Under the pieces are notes generated by a model that worked only from the letters and a program-made list of their open reading frames with translations, was not told the DNA's origin and did not search any database. Below, piece after piece: positions 8,762 to 16,520 of a DNA stretch of 64,000 bases (its first letter is position 1; the number at the start of each line of letters is the position of its first letter). A program made the position numbers and the translations under genes. Origin of the DNA: Coriobacteriia bacterium (lineage in GTDB: Bacteria; Actinomycetota; Coriobacteriia; Anaerosomatales; Anaerosomataceae); contig JAUSBK010000010.1 of NCBI GenBank assembly GCA_030652115.1, positions 124,001 through 188,000 of the forward strand, given 5' to 3'.

Positions 8762-9892
8762 CTACAAGCGCGAGGCTCCGACGTAGTCGCCGCGGCTCGA
8801 GATCCGCGCCGTCAGCGAATCCACGCGGACGAGCGTCCCCGTGTACGGCGCATGCACGTAGTTGCCGTCGCCGACGTACATGCCCACATGGTGGACACGA
8901 TCGCCGTCGCCGCCGGTGCCGAAGAACACGAGATCGCCGGGCTTCAGCAGATCGAGCCGGTCACGGGCGATGTGCTGGCCGGTCTGGTACTGCGACTGGC
9001 TGGTGCGCGGAAGCGATATGCCGATCTGCCGGTAGCAGTACTGCGTGAGCCCCGAGCAGTCGAAACCGCTCGGCGATGACCCGCCCCAGACGTACGGCAC
9101 GCCGAGGTACCCGAGCGCCACGGTCACGACCTCGGGGTGTCCCGACCCGAGCGCTGACGGATCGCTTGCCGCGCGATCGCCCGCCGATGACTTCGACCGA
9201 TTGGCAGCTGCAAGCGCCGCCTGCCTCGCACGCTCGGCGGCCAACAGACGCTGTCGCTCCTCTTCTGCTGCGATGAGCGACCTGACCTCGCCGTTGAGTC
9301 CGCTGACGAAACGCTCCTGTGCAACCACGTTGGCCTCGATACTCGCCGCGCGCGCGCTCGCTTCGGATTGGAGGGCCATCTGCTCGGCCTGTCGCTGCTC
9401 GAGCGCGAGCGCGGTGGACTCCACGCGCGCCTTGGCCTCCTTGACCCCGACGACCATCTCGGCGTCCGAGCGGTTGATCCGCACTGCGAGGTCGAGCAGG
9501 GCCATGAAGTCATCGAAGGTGCGCGCACCTAAGAACACCTCGAGCATGCTTGTTCCGCCCCGCTTGTAGATGCTCGTCGCACGCTCGGACAGCGTCGTAC
9601 TAGCCTCCGTGAGATCCTGCTTGGCACACTCGAGTTGTTCGGCGGTGACCCGGATATCTTCACGGGTGAAATCGAGCGACTCGGTGATGGCGTTGTACTC
9701 CTCGATCTGGACCTCGAGTTCGGCGTTCATCCGCTCGAGTTCGGCCTGCGCGACCGATGCCTCAGCCTGCTTGGCTTCGATCTCCGGTGTGCTGGGCGCG
9801 GCGAATGCAGCCGCCGGAACGAGCGATGCGAGGAGTGAGAGCGCGAGAAGAACCGCCGCGCTGCGCGATGCCCTTGCGGTGGCGATCCGCAT
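8762..9892 (-). CDS. Secreted coiled-coil NlpC/P60 peptidoglycan endopeptidase
   Basis: Exported cell-wall hydrolase, 376 residues from the ATG at 9892 (GGAGGT five bases upstream). A signal peptide (about residues 1-30, ending AAAFA) is followed by a long Ala/Glu/Gln-rich coiled coil (about 35-230). After a Ser-rich linker comes an NlpC/P60 domain with PYVWGGSSPSGFDCSGLTQY (catalytic Cys), the catalytic His in VHHVGMYVGDG, and DLLKPGDLVFF. The layout resembles RipA/CwlO-type D,L-endopeptidases that cut stem peptides. The gene diverges from the RlpA-type gene at 10048, which has a similar coiled coil. Confidence 0.92.
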   Translation of the reverse strand: MRIATARASRSAAVLLALSLLASLVPAAAFAAPSTPEIEAKQAEASVAQAELERMNAELEVQIEEYNAITESLDFTREDIRVTAEQLECAKQDLTEASTTLSERATSIYKRGGTSMLEVFLGARTFDDFMALLDLAVRINRSDAEMVVGVKEAKARVESTALALEQRQAEQMALQSEASARAASIEANVVAQERFVSGLNGEVRSLIAAEEERQRLLAAERARQAALAAANRSKSSAGDRAASDPSALGSGHPEVVTVALGYLGVPYVWGGSSPSGFDCSGLTQYCYRQIGISLPRTSQSQYQTGQHIARDRLDLLKPGDLVFFGTGGDGDRVHHVGMYVGDGNYVHAPYTGTLVRVDSLTARISSRGDYVGASRL

Positions 9893-10047
9893 CCCAACCT
9901 CCGTGCTGCGATTGATAGTGTGTCCAGAGGCCGCAACAGTGGCCCGCCCGTGCTTGCCGCTGCCTTCTGAGTGTATCACACCACCCCATTCGCCTTCTGC
10001 TACCATTGATTGCCGTGCGTGTGACCGGCACCGTGACCGGAGGGTCG

Positions 10048-11172
10048 ATGCGTCGGATCCGCCTCATCAGCCGTGCCTCGGCGATCGCGCTCGTCGCAGT
10101 CCTCGCCGCACCCGCCTACGGGCAGACTGCACCGCCGGACCCGTCGGTCCCGGCCACGCCTTCCCCGCTGCCGTCGGCGCTCTCCATCCCGTTCGCCGAC
10201 CTCTCCGCCGATGTCACCGGCATCCGCGACGAGCTCGATGCAGCCACCGCACGCGCGTTCGAGCTCGAACAGCAGATGACCAGCCTCGATGAAGACCGGC
10301 GCGCCCTCGAGGAACGGCTTGCGGTGACAGCTCAGCGGCTCATCGAACAAGGCCTCGCGGTAGACGAGGCGGACGCTTACCTGGTCGAGGCCAAGATGCG
10401 GTTCCGCGAGCGAATCGTCGGCGTCTACAAGCGCGGTTCCTACGACGTGCTCGAGCTGCTGCTCTCCTCGGACACCCTGACCGAGCTCGCCTCGCGAATG
10501 GCGCTGCTCACGCGCATCGTTGAAGAGGACAGCCGCGTGGTCGCCGACCTGAATGTCGCCGCCGCCGATGCCCGCTACCAGCAGACCGTCATGGCCGACC
10601 TTCAGGCGCAGGACCGCGCGCTCGAGCAGGCGCTCGAGGAGCGCATCGCCTCACTGAACACCCTGCTCGCCGAGCAGGAGGTGCTTGTCGTGCAGCTGAC
10701 GGTTGAGGCTCGCGAAGCGCTGCTCCAGGCCCGGAAGCTCAACGCGTCCACGCGCCAACAGTGGCGCGACGCATCGATCCCGATCGGGACGGAGATCCCC
10801 CGGGCGACCGCCACCGTAGACGCCCACCCCGGCCTCGAGTACGTGATATCCGGCTACATGCCCCGCCACTACCGCTCCACCGGCGAGTCCTTCCCGGCGG
10901 TCTGCAGCTGGTACGGCCCGGGATTCAACGGGCGCGGCACCGCCTCGGGGCAGATCTTCAACGAGGACGACTTCACATGCGCATCGCGCACCCTCCCCTT
11001 CGGCACCGTGCTCGCGCTCACGCGCGGCGACCGACGGATCATCGTGTACGTGAACGACCGGGGTCCGTACATCGATGGCCGCGACCTGGACCTCTCAAAG
11101 GCGGCCGCAACCGCGCTCGGCTTTGGCGGCGTTGCGACCGTGCAGGTCGAGATCGTCGTTCCCGCCGAGTAA
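10048..11172 (+). CDS. Secreted coiled-coil protein with C-terminal RlpA-like double-psi beta-barrel
   Basis: Exported protein of 374 residues. The ATG at 10048 has GGAGGG four bases upstream; the in-frame extension to 10006 has no such site. A signal peptide ends near AYGQ, and a long coiled coil (about 60-240) includes YLVEAKMRFRERIVGVYKRG, much like the NlpC/P60 neighbour. The last 100 residues are an RlpA/DPBB domain (SWYGPGFNGRGTASGQIFNE, LPFGTVLALT, VNDRGPYIDGRDLDLS) with the conserved Asp of lytic DPBB enzymes. Likely a septal peptidoglycan-binding or lytic protein acting with its divergent neighbour. Confidence 0.88.
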   Translation: MRRIRLISRASAIALVAVLAAPAYGQTAPPDPSVPATPSPLPSALSIPFADLSADVTGIRDELDAATARAFELEQQMTSLDEDRRALEERLAVTAQRLIEQGLAVDEADAYLVEAKMRFRERIVGVYKRGSYDVLELLLSSDTLTELASRMALLTRIVEEDSRVVADLNVAAADARYQQTVMADLQAQDRALEQALEERIASLNTLLAEQEVLVVQLTVEAREALLQARKLNASTRQQWRDASIPIGTEIPRATATVDAHPGLEYVISGYMPRHYRSTGESFPAVCSWYGPGFNGRGTASGQIFNEDDFTCASRTLPFGTVLALTRGDRRIIVYVNDRGPYIDGRDLDLSKAAATALGFGGVATVQVEIVVPAE

Positions 11173-11177
11173 CAGAC

Positions 11178-11206
11178 GCGGCCGCCCGGAATCACCGGAC
11201 GGCTGC
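11178..11206. terminator. Bidirectional terminator-like hairpin
   Basis: A 12-bp stem (GCGGCCGCCCGG with CCGGACGGCTGC, one wobble and one mismatch) and a 5-base loop AATCA sit between two convergent genes, the RlpA-type gene ending at 11172 and apt ending at 11227. There is no clear U-run. Confidence 0.5.
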
Positions 11207-11226
11207 GGAGGGTACAGCGACTCGGA

Positions 11227-11742
11227 TCAGGTAACGTGGATCAGCGACACGATCTGTGGCTCGCCGAGCTTCGTGCGTCCACCGAGGAAGTCGAGCTCGA
11301 TGAGGAACGCGAATCCCGCTACCGTCGCGCCCATCTTCTCGGCAAGCACGGCCTTAGCCGCGGCAGTGCCGCCGGTCGCCAGCACGTCGTCTACGATGAG
11401 CACCACGTCGCCTTCGGCGAACGCGTCTGTGTGCACCTCGAGCGAGTCCGTGCCGTACTCGAGCGCATAGCTGTACGACGTGGTGTTCCACGGCAGCTTG
11501 CCGGGCTTGCGCGCGGGCACGAAGCCGGCGCCCAACTTGTACGCGAGCGCGCCGCCGAAGATGAAGCCGCGGGCCTCGGCGCCCATCACCTTGGTGATCC
11601 CGGCGTCTGCGTACGCGTCCGCGATAGTGTCGATGGCGCCACGGAAGCCGTCCGCGCTCGCCAGAAGCGGCGTGATGTCCTTGAAGACGATGCCTTCCGA
11701 AGGAAAGTCCGGAATGTCCCTGATGTACTGCTCGAGGTCCAC
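11227..11742 (-). CDS. apt: Adenine phosphoribosyltransferase
   Basis: Purine salvage enzyme converting adenine plus PRPP to AMP, 171 residues, standard length. It shows the N-terminal IPDFPSEGIVFKDITPLL, the PRPP-binding VVLIVDDVLATGGTAAA, and GAEARGFIFGGALA. The start is a GTG (MDLEQYI) with GGAGGA four bases upstream. It lies 62 bases after the channel gene and may share its operon with hpt. Confidence 0.96.
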   Translation of the reverse strand: MDLEQYIRDIPDFPSEGIVFKDITPLLASADGFRGAIDTIADAYADAGITKVMGAEARGFIFGGALAYKLGAGFVPARKPGKLPWNTTSYSYALEYGTDSLEVHTDAFAEGDVVLIVDDVLATGGTAAAKAVLAEKMGATVAGFAFLIELDFLGGRTKLGEPQIVSLIHVT

Positions 11743-11804
11743 GCGCTCCTCCTATGGTGTTGACGACCGTCCCAGTGTAGCGCAGCGCCGGGCCGCGACA
11801 TTGC

Positions 11805-12785
11805 TCACATCATCGCAGCGAGCGCATCCAGCTGACTCCTGGTGCCGAGCACGACCAGCTCGTCTCCCGCACGCAGGACCCGCCCTGAGGACGGGTTGCT
11901 GTCCATGACCCCGCCACTGGAGACAGCGAGGATGAAGGCGCCTGTCACGTCTCTCACCCGCGCCTCACCGATGGCACGTCCGGCGAGACTCGACGACTCG
12001 CCGATGTTCAGCGCCTCCAGACGGTACTCCAACTCGACGCTGTGGGTCACCGTGTCCAGATAGTCCGAGACTGCCGGGTTCAGCAGGCTGGTGGCCATCC
12101 TACGGCCGCCGATGACGTTCGGCGTGATCACGCGGTCTGCGCCCGAGCGCAGGATCTTACTCTCGGAGGCGAGTGATGAGGAACGCGCGACGATGTACAG
12201 CCTCGAGTTCATCCCGCGCGCCGTGAGCGCCACGAAGAGGTTGTCCGCATCGGTGTCGAGTGCGGTCACCAGGCCCTTGGCACGCGTGACTCCCGCAGCC
12301 TCAAGAACCTCCTCGCTCGTCGCGTCGCCCTGCAGATAGAGCCAGCCGTGCTCCTCGGCATCAGCGATGCACTCTTCGCACTGGTCCACGACGATGAACG
12401 GGACGCCCTGCTCACCAAGCGTGCGGCAAACGACGGACCCCACACGACCCATGCCGACGACCACGTAGTGGTCACGGAGCTCCTCGATGCGCTTTGCCAT
12501 TCGCCGTCCCTCCAGCAGTTCCCTCAGATGGCCTTCGACCATGAAATCGGCGATCGTGCCGATCGAGTACGCGATGCCACCTACACCCGCGAAGATGAGG
12601 GCGATCGTGAACCAGTGGCCGGCGGTCGACAGCGGGTGGACTTCGCGAAAGCCGACGGTCGCCACCGTGATGACGGTCATGTACGCGCTGTCGAGCACGC
12701 TCCAGCCCTCGATGACCATGTAACCGAGCGTCCCCCCGAGGAGCACGGCGAACAGCAGGAGCGCGGCGGTCTTCGCGCGGCGCAT
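11805..12785 (-). CDS. Potassium channel family protein with RCK (TrkA-N/TrkA-C) domains
   Basis: Membrane protein of 326 residues from the ATG at 12785. Two transmembrane helices flank a pore loop with filter VATVGFREV in place of the canonical TVGYG. A Rossmann RCK-N domain follows (HYVVVGMGRVGSVV, acidic residue in VVDQCEE) and then an RCK-C domain ending VVLGTRSQLDALAAMM. The start overlaps the hpt stop by one base (TGATG). The frame also stays open upstream to 13166, but that part reads through hpt and is not coding. Probably a ligand-gated K+ channel. Confidence 0.88.
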   Translation of the reverse strand: MRRAKTAALLLFAVLLGGTLGYMVIEGWSVLDSAYMTVITVATVGFREVHPLSTAGHWFTIALIFAGVGGIAYSIGTIADFMVEGHLRELLEGRRMAKRIEELRDHYVVVGMGRVGSVVCRTLGEQGVPFIVVDQCEECIADAEEHGWLYLQGDATSEEVLEAAGVTRAKGLVTALDTDADNLFVALTARGMNSRLYIVARSSSLASESKILRSGADRVITPNVIGGRRMATSLLNPAVSDYLDTVTHSVELEYRLEALNIGESSSLAGRAIGEARVRDVTGAFILAVSSGGVMDSNPSSGRVLRAGDELVVLGTRSQLDALAAMM

Positions 12786-13333
12786 CAGCGGTCCCAGATC
12801 TCGTCGTGAAGCGTAGCTACGTAGGGCAGATTGCGCCAAACGCCTTCGAGATCGAGTCCGTAGCCAACCACGAACCGATCCGGGATGGCGAACCCGCGGT
12901 ACTCGATCGGCAGGTCCATGATCCGGCGAACGTCTTTGTCGAGCAGCGTGCACACGGCAAGGCTCGCCGGCTTGCGGGCACGCATCACGCGTAGGAGGTA
13001 GTTGAGTGTGAGGCCCGTATCGATGATGTCCTCGACCATCAGGACGTCTCGGCCCTCGATCGTATCGTCGAGGTCCTTGGTGATCCGGACCGATCCGGCA
13101 GCGCCGGGACCGTACGAGGACACCGCCATGAAGTCCACGGTGTGAGGAAGGTCGATTCGCCGACACAGGTCGGCAAGGAAGATGAGACCCCCTTTGAGCA
13201 CCGTGATGAGGACCAGGTCACGACCCTGATAGTCCGCGGTGATCTGGGCACCCAGGAGCGCGACCTTCTCGGCGATCTCCTCGGGTGTGAGCAGGATCCT
13301 GTCGATCCGCGAGTCGGAGACGTGCGCCCTCAT
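12785..13333 (-). CDS. hpt: Hypoxanthine phosphoribosyltransferase
   Basis: Salvages hypoxanthine or guanine with PRPP, 182 residues. The PRPP loop VLMVEDIIDTGLTLNYLL, LITVLKGGLIFLADLCRRI and FVVGYGLDLEGVWRNLPYV are characteristic. The ATG at 13333 lies 2 bases after the upstream stop, giving the right family length. The longer open frame to 13612 would read through the neighbouring gene. Confidence 0.95.
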   Translation of the reverse strand: MRAHVSDSRIDRILLTPEEIAEKVALLGAQITADYQGRDLVLITVLKGGLIFLADLCRRIDLPHTVDFMAVSSYGPGAAGSVRITKDLDDTIEGRDVLMVEDIIDTGLTLNYLLRVMRARKPASLAVCTLLDKDVRRIMDLPIEYRGFAIPDRFVVGYGLDLEGVWRNLPYVATLHDEIWDR

Positions 13334-13335
13334 GC

Positions 13336-13782
13336 CTACTGCTCGCCGTCGGTGACCGCGTCCAGCCCGCCACCGTCCGCGTGATCGCGCTCGACCACAG
13401 GGATGCCGTACTTGAAGAGCAGCTTTCGGAAGTCCCGCTGGTAGAGAATCCGCACTGAGATCTCGGGGTAGAGTTCCTTGACGCGCCTGACCTTGCGGTT
13501 CTTCTTCGTCACGAGCTTCTGGCTCATGGTCGTGAGCTCGATGTACTGGTCGAACTCCGGAAGGTAGAAGTCGGGAGAGAACGATGCAAGTACGTTGCCC
13601 TGCTTGTCCCACTCGAGCGGAAACGTCGTGGGCTCGTACTCCCAGGCGATGCGGTAGTAGTCGAGGATCTGCGCCGCCACTCGTTCGCTCGGGTGCGCGA
13701 ACGCGGTCCTGGCGACCTTGTCCGATAGCGGCAGGTCCTCCGCGATGCTCTCGAGCGGTTCGTCGTGTGCAGCGTCAGTCAT
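13336..13782 (-). CDS. Conserved hypothetical protein with PD-(D/E)XK nuclease-like core
   Basis: 148 residues, function unrecognised. The centre reads SFSPDFYLPEFDQYIELTT, followed by a run of Lys/Arg (KLVTKKNRKVRRVKELYP). A D-x(n)-E-x-[T/K] pattern after a PDFYLP strand is what Vsr- and PD-(D/E)XK-fold nucleases show, so a nuclease or nucleic-acid-binding fold is plausible but inferred. Acidic N- and C-terminal tails flank the core. It lies between the MerR regulator and hpt with gaps of 2-5 bases, so it is clearly co-transcribed. Confidence 0.7.
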   Translation of the reverse strand: MTDAAHDEPLESIAEDLPLSDKVARTAFAHPSERVAAQILDYYRIAWEYEPTTFPLEWDKQGNVLASFSPDFYLPEFDQYIELTTMSQKLVTKKNRKVRRVKELYPEISVRILYQRDFRKLLFKYGIPVVERDHADGGGLDAVTDGEQ

Positions 13783-13787
13783 CGTGT

Positions 13788-14498
13788 TCAGGTCAGGTCC
13801 TCGAAAAGCCGGCCGACGGCTCGACGGATCATGTGGTCCTTGAGCTCACCGGTCTTTCCCATCAGGTCCACCAGCGTCTCCACCAGCTTCTGACGCGCCT
13901 CAGGAGTGCGGTGCCGCATCCCGGGCATGAGGATCTGCTGATAGAACGCAGCCTCGCGCTCGGCGAACGTCTCGTACATGCGCATATGCCTGGGTTCGAT
14001 GCCGAATCTGCGCAGCTCCCAGCAGGTATGGGCCACCGCGACATCGGGTCCGGAGAGCTCCTCGCCGTGATCGCCCTCCACGAGCGTGACGATGCCGAAC
14101 GACCCGAGCTCCCTGATGAACGCGGTCGGAAGGCCGAGCATCTCCGGCACCCGCTCGAGCGGGATCGTCTCGGCGTTCTCAAGTGGCAGGGTCATCGCCT
14201 CGGCATGATCGACCGCAGGTCGCAGCTCCGGGGGCATCTTCCCGCGGTCGAGGTCCTCGAGCTTCTCGCGGATCACCGCAAGCGGCATGAAGTGCTCCTT
14301 CTGGAGCCGAAGAACGAGTTCCAGCCGCTGGACGTCCGTGGGATGGTACTTGCGGTAGCCGCCCGGAGTCCGCTCCGGCGATATCAGGCGCTCATCCTCG
14401 AGAAAGCGGACCTTCGAGATCGTCAGGTCCGGATGCGCGGGGAGCAACTTGTCGACGACTTCGCCGATTGTCAGATAGTCACGCACTGTCGGGCTCAT
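13788..14498 (-). CDS. MerR-family regulator, FtsR (Rv1828)-like
   Basis: DNA-binding regulator of 236 residues from the ATG at 14498 (GGGAGG eight bases upstream). The N-terminal winged HTH (YLTIGEVVDKLL, ISKVRFLEDERLISPERTPG, GYRKYHPTDVQRL) is followed by a long dimerisation and second-domain region without metal-binding cysteines. Sequence and position next to a GarA-like FHA gene match the mycobacterial Rv1827-Rv1828 pair, in which this regulator (FtsR) has been linked to ftsZ expression. That role is inferred here. Confidence 0.85.
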   Translation of the reverse strand: MSPTVRDYLTIGEVVDKLLPAHPDLTISKVRFLEDERLISPERTPGGYRKYHPTDVQRLELVLRLQKEHFMPLAVIREKLEDLDRGKMPPELRPAVDHAEAMTLPLENAETIPLERVPEMLGLPTAFIRELGSFGIVTLVEGDHGEELSGPDVAVAHTCWELRRFGIEPRHMRMYETFAEREAAFYQQILMPGMRHRTPEARQKLVETLVDLMGKTGELKDHMIRRAVGRLFEDLT

Positions 14499-14499
14499 C

Positions 14500-14946
14500 T
14501 CACGAGCCTCCCCCACTCATGAAGACCATCTGAAAGCGGCCGATCTGCACGGTGTCGCCGTTCCTCAGGGTCGCATCGGTGACGATCACGTCGTTGACGT
14601 ACGTCCCGTTGAGCGAGCCGACGTCCTCGAGTCGCACCTCGCCGCCGCTCACGTGGAGGACGGCGTGTACGCGCGACACAGTCACGTCGTTCAGGAAGAT
14701 GTCGCTCTCCGGGTCGCGGCCGATGGTGATCTTCGGCAGCTCGAGGTAGAAACGCTCGCCGACCTCGACTCCCTTGCGAACGATCAGGACCGGTACCTCG
14801 GCAACGCCGATCTCGGACTCGTACGACGCTTCCGAGATCTCGCTCACGACCTCGAAGGAGGCGGTCGCGCCCTCAGCGGTGGCGCCACACTCGGCGCACA
14901 CGCCGCCCTCGAGCGCTTGGGCGCCGCAGGCGGGGCACTGCTCCAT
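14500..14946 (-). CDS. Zinc-ribbon plus FHA-domain protein, GarA-like
   Basis: 148 residues from the ATG at 14946. An N-terminal zinc ribbon (CPACG...CAECG, residues about 4-21) precedes a linker and a C-terminal FHA domain with all hallmark residues (ITIGRDPESD, TVSRVHAVL, GSLNGTYVND). FHA domains bind phosphothreonine; GarA regulates 2-oxoglutarate and glutamate metabolism. The ETT phosphorylation motif of mycobacterial GarA is not visible in the linker (residues 22-50), so control may differ. It ends one base before the FtsR-like start. Confidence 0.88.
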   Translation of the reverse strand: MEQCPACGAQALEGGVCAECGATAEGATASFEVVSEISEASYESEIGVAEVPVLIVRKGVEVGERFYLELPKITIGRDPESDIFLNDVTVSRVHAVLHVSGGEVRLEDVGSLNGTYVNDVIVTDATLRNGDTVQIGRFQMVFMSGGGS

Positions 14947-14991
14947 GCTCACCATCTCCTCGCGGGCGTCAGCGATGACACCCGGTTGTCG

Positions 14992-15252
14992 TCAGCTCAG
15001 CAGTCCGAAGTCGCGGGACTTGAACGACTGCGCGATCTGCTCCTCGAGCGCCGTGACAACCTCAGGCGTCTCGAGCACCTTCGCCAGCCGCTCCTCGCTC
15101 AGGCGGTTCTTCACGTAGGGGTCGGCCAACGCGTCGGTGAGCTTGCGCCCCGTGTGGACCTCCCGTATCACGTACTCGACCACGCGCTCCTCGACCGCAT
15201 CCACGGCGAGATCGTTCAGGAACTCGTGGATCTTCTCGGCGACACTCGGCAC
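14992..15252 (-). CDS. Small conserved helical protein
   Basis: 86 residues, no family recognised. It is mostly charged amphipathic helix (KIHEFLNDLAVDAVEERVVE, LEEQIAQSFKSRDFGLLS) with no signal peptide or membrane segment. It sits between the rsiG-like and garA-like genes, 42-46 bases from each, in the same orientation, so it belongs to that operon. Confidence 0.7.
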   Translation of the reverse strand: MPSVAEKIHEFLNDLAVDAVEERVVEYVIREVHTGRKLTDALADPYVKNRLSEERLAKVLETPEVVTALEEQIAQSFKSRDFGLLS

Positions 15253-15294
15253 CCGGGCCTCCTTCTCACAACAGGCTTGCGTCCTGGCGGCCTG

Positions 15295-15603
15295 TCAGTC
15301 GTCCTCATCGTCCTCGTCAGCGGCCACGTCGTACCGCGAAACCCCGTGCAGATCGTTCGCGAGGATCTCAATCAGCCGCTCGATATCGCTGCCGGACACG
15401 ATGCCCTTGCCGGCATCGCGGTCTTCCTTGAGGCGGCGTACCAACTCGGCGCGCAGGATGTCGATCTTTCCGTGCAGGACACGACGCCGGTAGCTGGTCT
15501 TCTGCTCCTCCTCGTAGAGCTCATCGAGCAGCTGGCGCAGTTCGTCGAGCGACCGCTCCCGGAGATTCAGCAGTGCGTCGTCGGTGGCACCTCTGTCGCT
15601 CAC
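15295..15603 (-). CDS. RsiG-like protein with a single c-di-GMP-binding signature (putative anti-sigma factor)
   Basis: 102 residues. The start is a GTG with GAGGAGGAA just before it. Residues about 17-60 form a helical hairpin containing E-x3-S-x2-R-x3-H-x3-D, which matches the RsiG motif E(x)3S(x)2R(x)3Q(x)3D except for His in place of Gln. RsiG sequesters sigma-WhiG in Streptomyces when bound to cyclic di-GMP. Homologues with one motif copy are reported in other actinobacteria and act as dimers. The C-terminus is very acidic (DVAADEDDEDD). No sigma-factor gene lies nearby in this window. First gene of a run reaching hpt and apt. Confidence 0.75.
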   Translation of the reverse strand: MSDRGATDDALLNLRERSLDELRQLLDELYEEEQKTSYRRRVLHGKIDILRAELVRRLKEDRDAGKGIVSGSDIERLIEILANDLHGVSRYDVAADEDDEDD

Positions 15604-15653
15604 CGTTCCTCCTCAGCCGATGGGGCGAAAATCGCCCTGTCTCATCAGGCGTT

Positions 15654-15659
15654 ATTGTA
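15654..15659 (-). promoter_or_regulatory. Extended -10 promoter of the rsiG-garA-hpt operon
   Basis: Minus-strand TGCTACAAT gives an extended -10 about 50 bases upstream of the rsiG-like start. No good -35 is seen. A 6-bp hairpin (GGGCGA/TCGCCC, 15623-15637) would sit in the leader just before the ribosome-binding site. Confidence 0.4.
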
Positions 15660-15737
15660 GCAGACGCCGACGACACCACGGCTTCAACCTCTACTCGATA
15701 TCCACCCGCAGGCGTGCACGTTCCACGCTCTCATCCC

Positions 15738-16520
15738 CTACCCGGATGCCCTCGCGATGTGGAACGCATCGGCCTGCCGTTCGGCTTCCCGCGATTCCGG
15801 GGTGCCGAGCGTGCCAAGCGTGAGAGTCGCGTCCAGCCCGCGCCCCAGACCGCGCAGCAAGGCATCGGTGAGATCGACGTCCCCGGGGCGTGCTCCGAGC
15901 GCGCCGCTGATGGTATCTGTCTGGCGATCGAGCGCATCAGCGCCCGCTTCGCCGAGGCGGAACACCCGCGCCTCGCGAGCGGCATCGCGCGAGATCACGA
16001 AGGAGCCGTGCTGGAGACAGCTTGCACCACTCCAAACCTGCGCGCTTCCCGACAGCTTCGCCGCGCCCAGTGACAGATCGGCGGCGGTCGCATGCAGGTA
16101 GCACGCGCCGCTCCCCCGATCTCCCCTCGGCCGCGGTGTGAGGTCCGCCGGCACGCCGATCTCCCGGTACGCCTCCACCAATGCGCCGCACAGCACGCGG
16201 TAGCTTGCGCTCACCCCGCGGGGCAGGCCGTCACGTACGCCCGCCACGATCGAGTAGGTGATCTCGTCATCATGGAGCACCCCGCGCCCACCGGTGGGCC
16301 GTCGACACACGCCGATGCCCTCGGCCGCGCAGACCCCCATGTCCACGTCACCGACCTTCTGGAAGCGACCGAGCGAGACCGTCGGACGCTCCCAGCGGTA
16401 CAGACGCAAGGTCGGCGGAACGCTCCCGGACTCGTGCGCGTCCAGCATGGCCCGGTCGACCGCCATGTTCCACGCGCCGTCGCCCGCACCGTCGATGATC
16501 AGACGCCACGTGGCAGTCAT
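15738..16520 (-). CDS. lipM: Octanoyl/lipoyl transferase, LipM/LplA family
   Basis: 260 residues, biotin/lipoate protein ligase fold. Motifs are RRPTGGRGVLHDDEITYS, the conserved Lys155 in AAKLSGSAQ, and ACYLHATAADLS, whose Cys140 aligns with the catalytic Cys of Bacillus LipM. An octanoyltransferase that charges GcvH is therefore more likely than an ATP-using ligase, though this was not tested. It starts at 16520, directly beside the end of gcvPB (16521), so it is the last gene of the glycine-cleavage operon and supplies lipoylation for GcvH. Confidence 0.82.
   Translation of the reverse strand: MTATWRLIIDGAGDGAWNMAVDRAMLDAHESGSVPPTLRLYRWERPTVSLGRFQKVGDVDMGVCAAEGIGVCRRPTGGRGVLHDDEITYSIVAGVRDGLPRGVSASYRVLCGALVEAYREIGVPADLTPRPRGDRGSGACYLHATAADLSLGAAKLSGSAQVWSGASCLQHGSFVISRDAAREARVFRLGEAGADALDRQTDTISGALGARPGDVDLTDALLRGLGRGLDATLTLGTLGTPESREAERQADAFHIARASG

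Noticed and set aside
12786-13166. N-terminal extension of the K+ channel gene
   Set aside because: Reads through hpt out of frame; the ATG at 12785 overlaps the hpt stop and begins a proper membrane helix.
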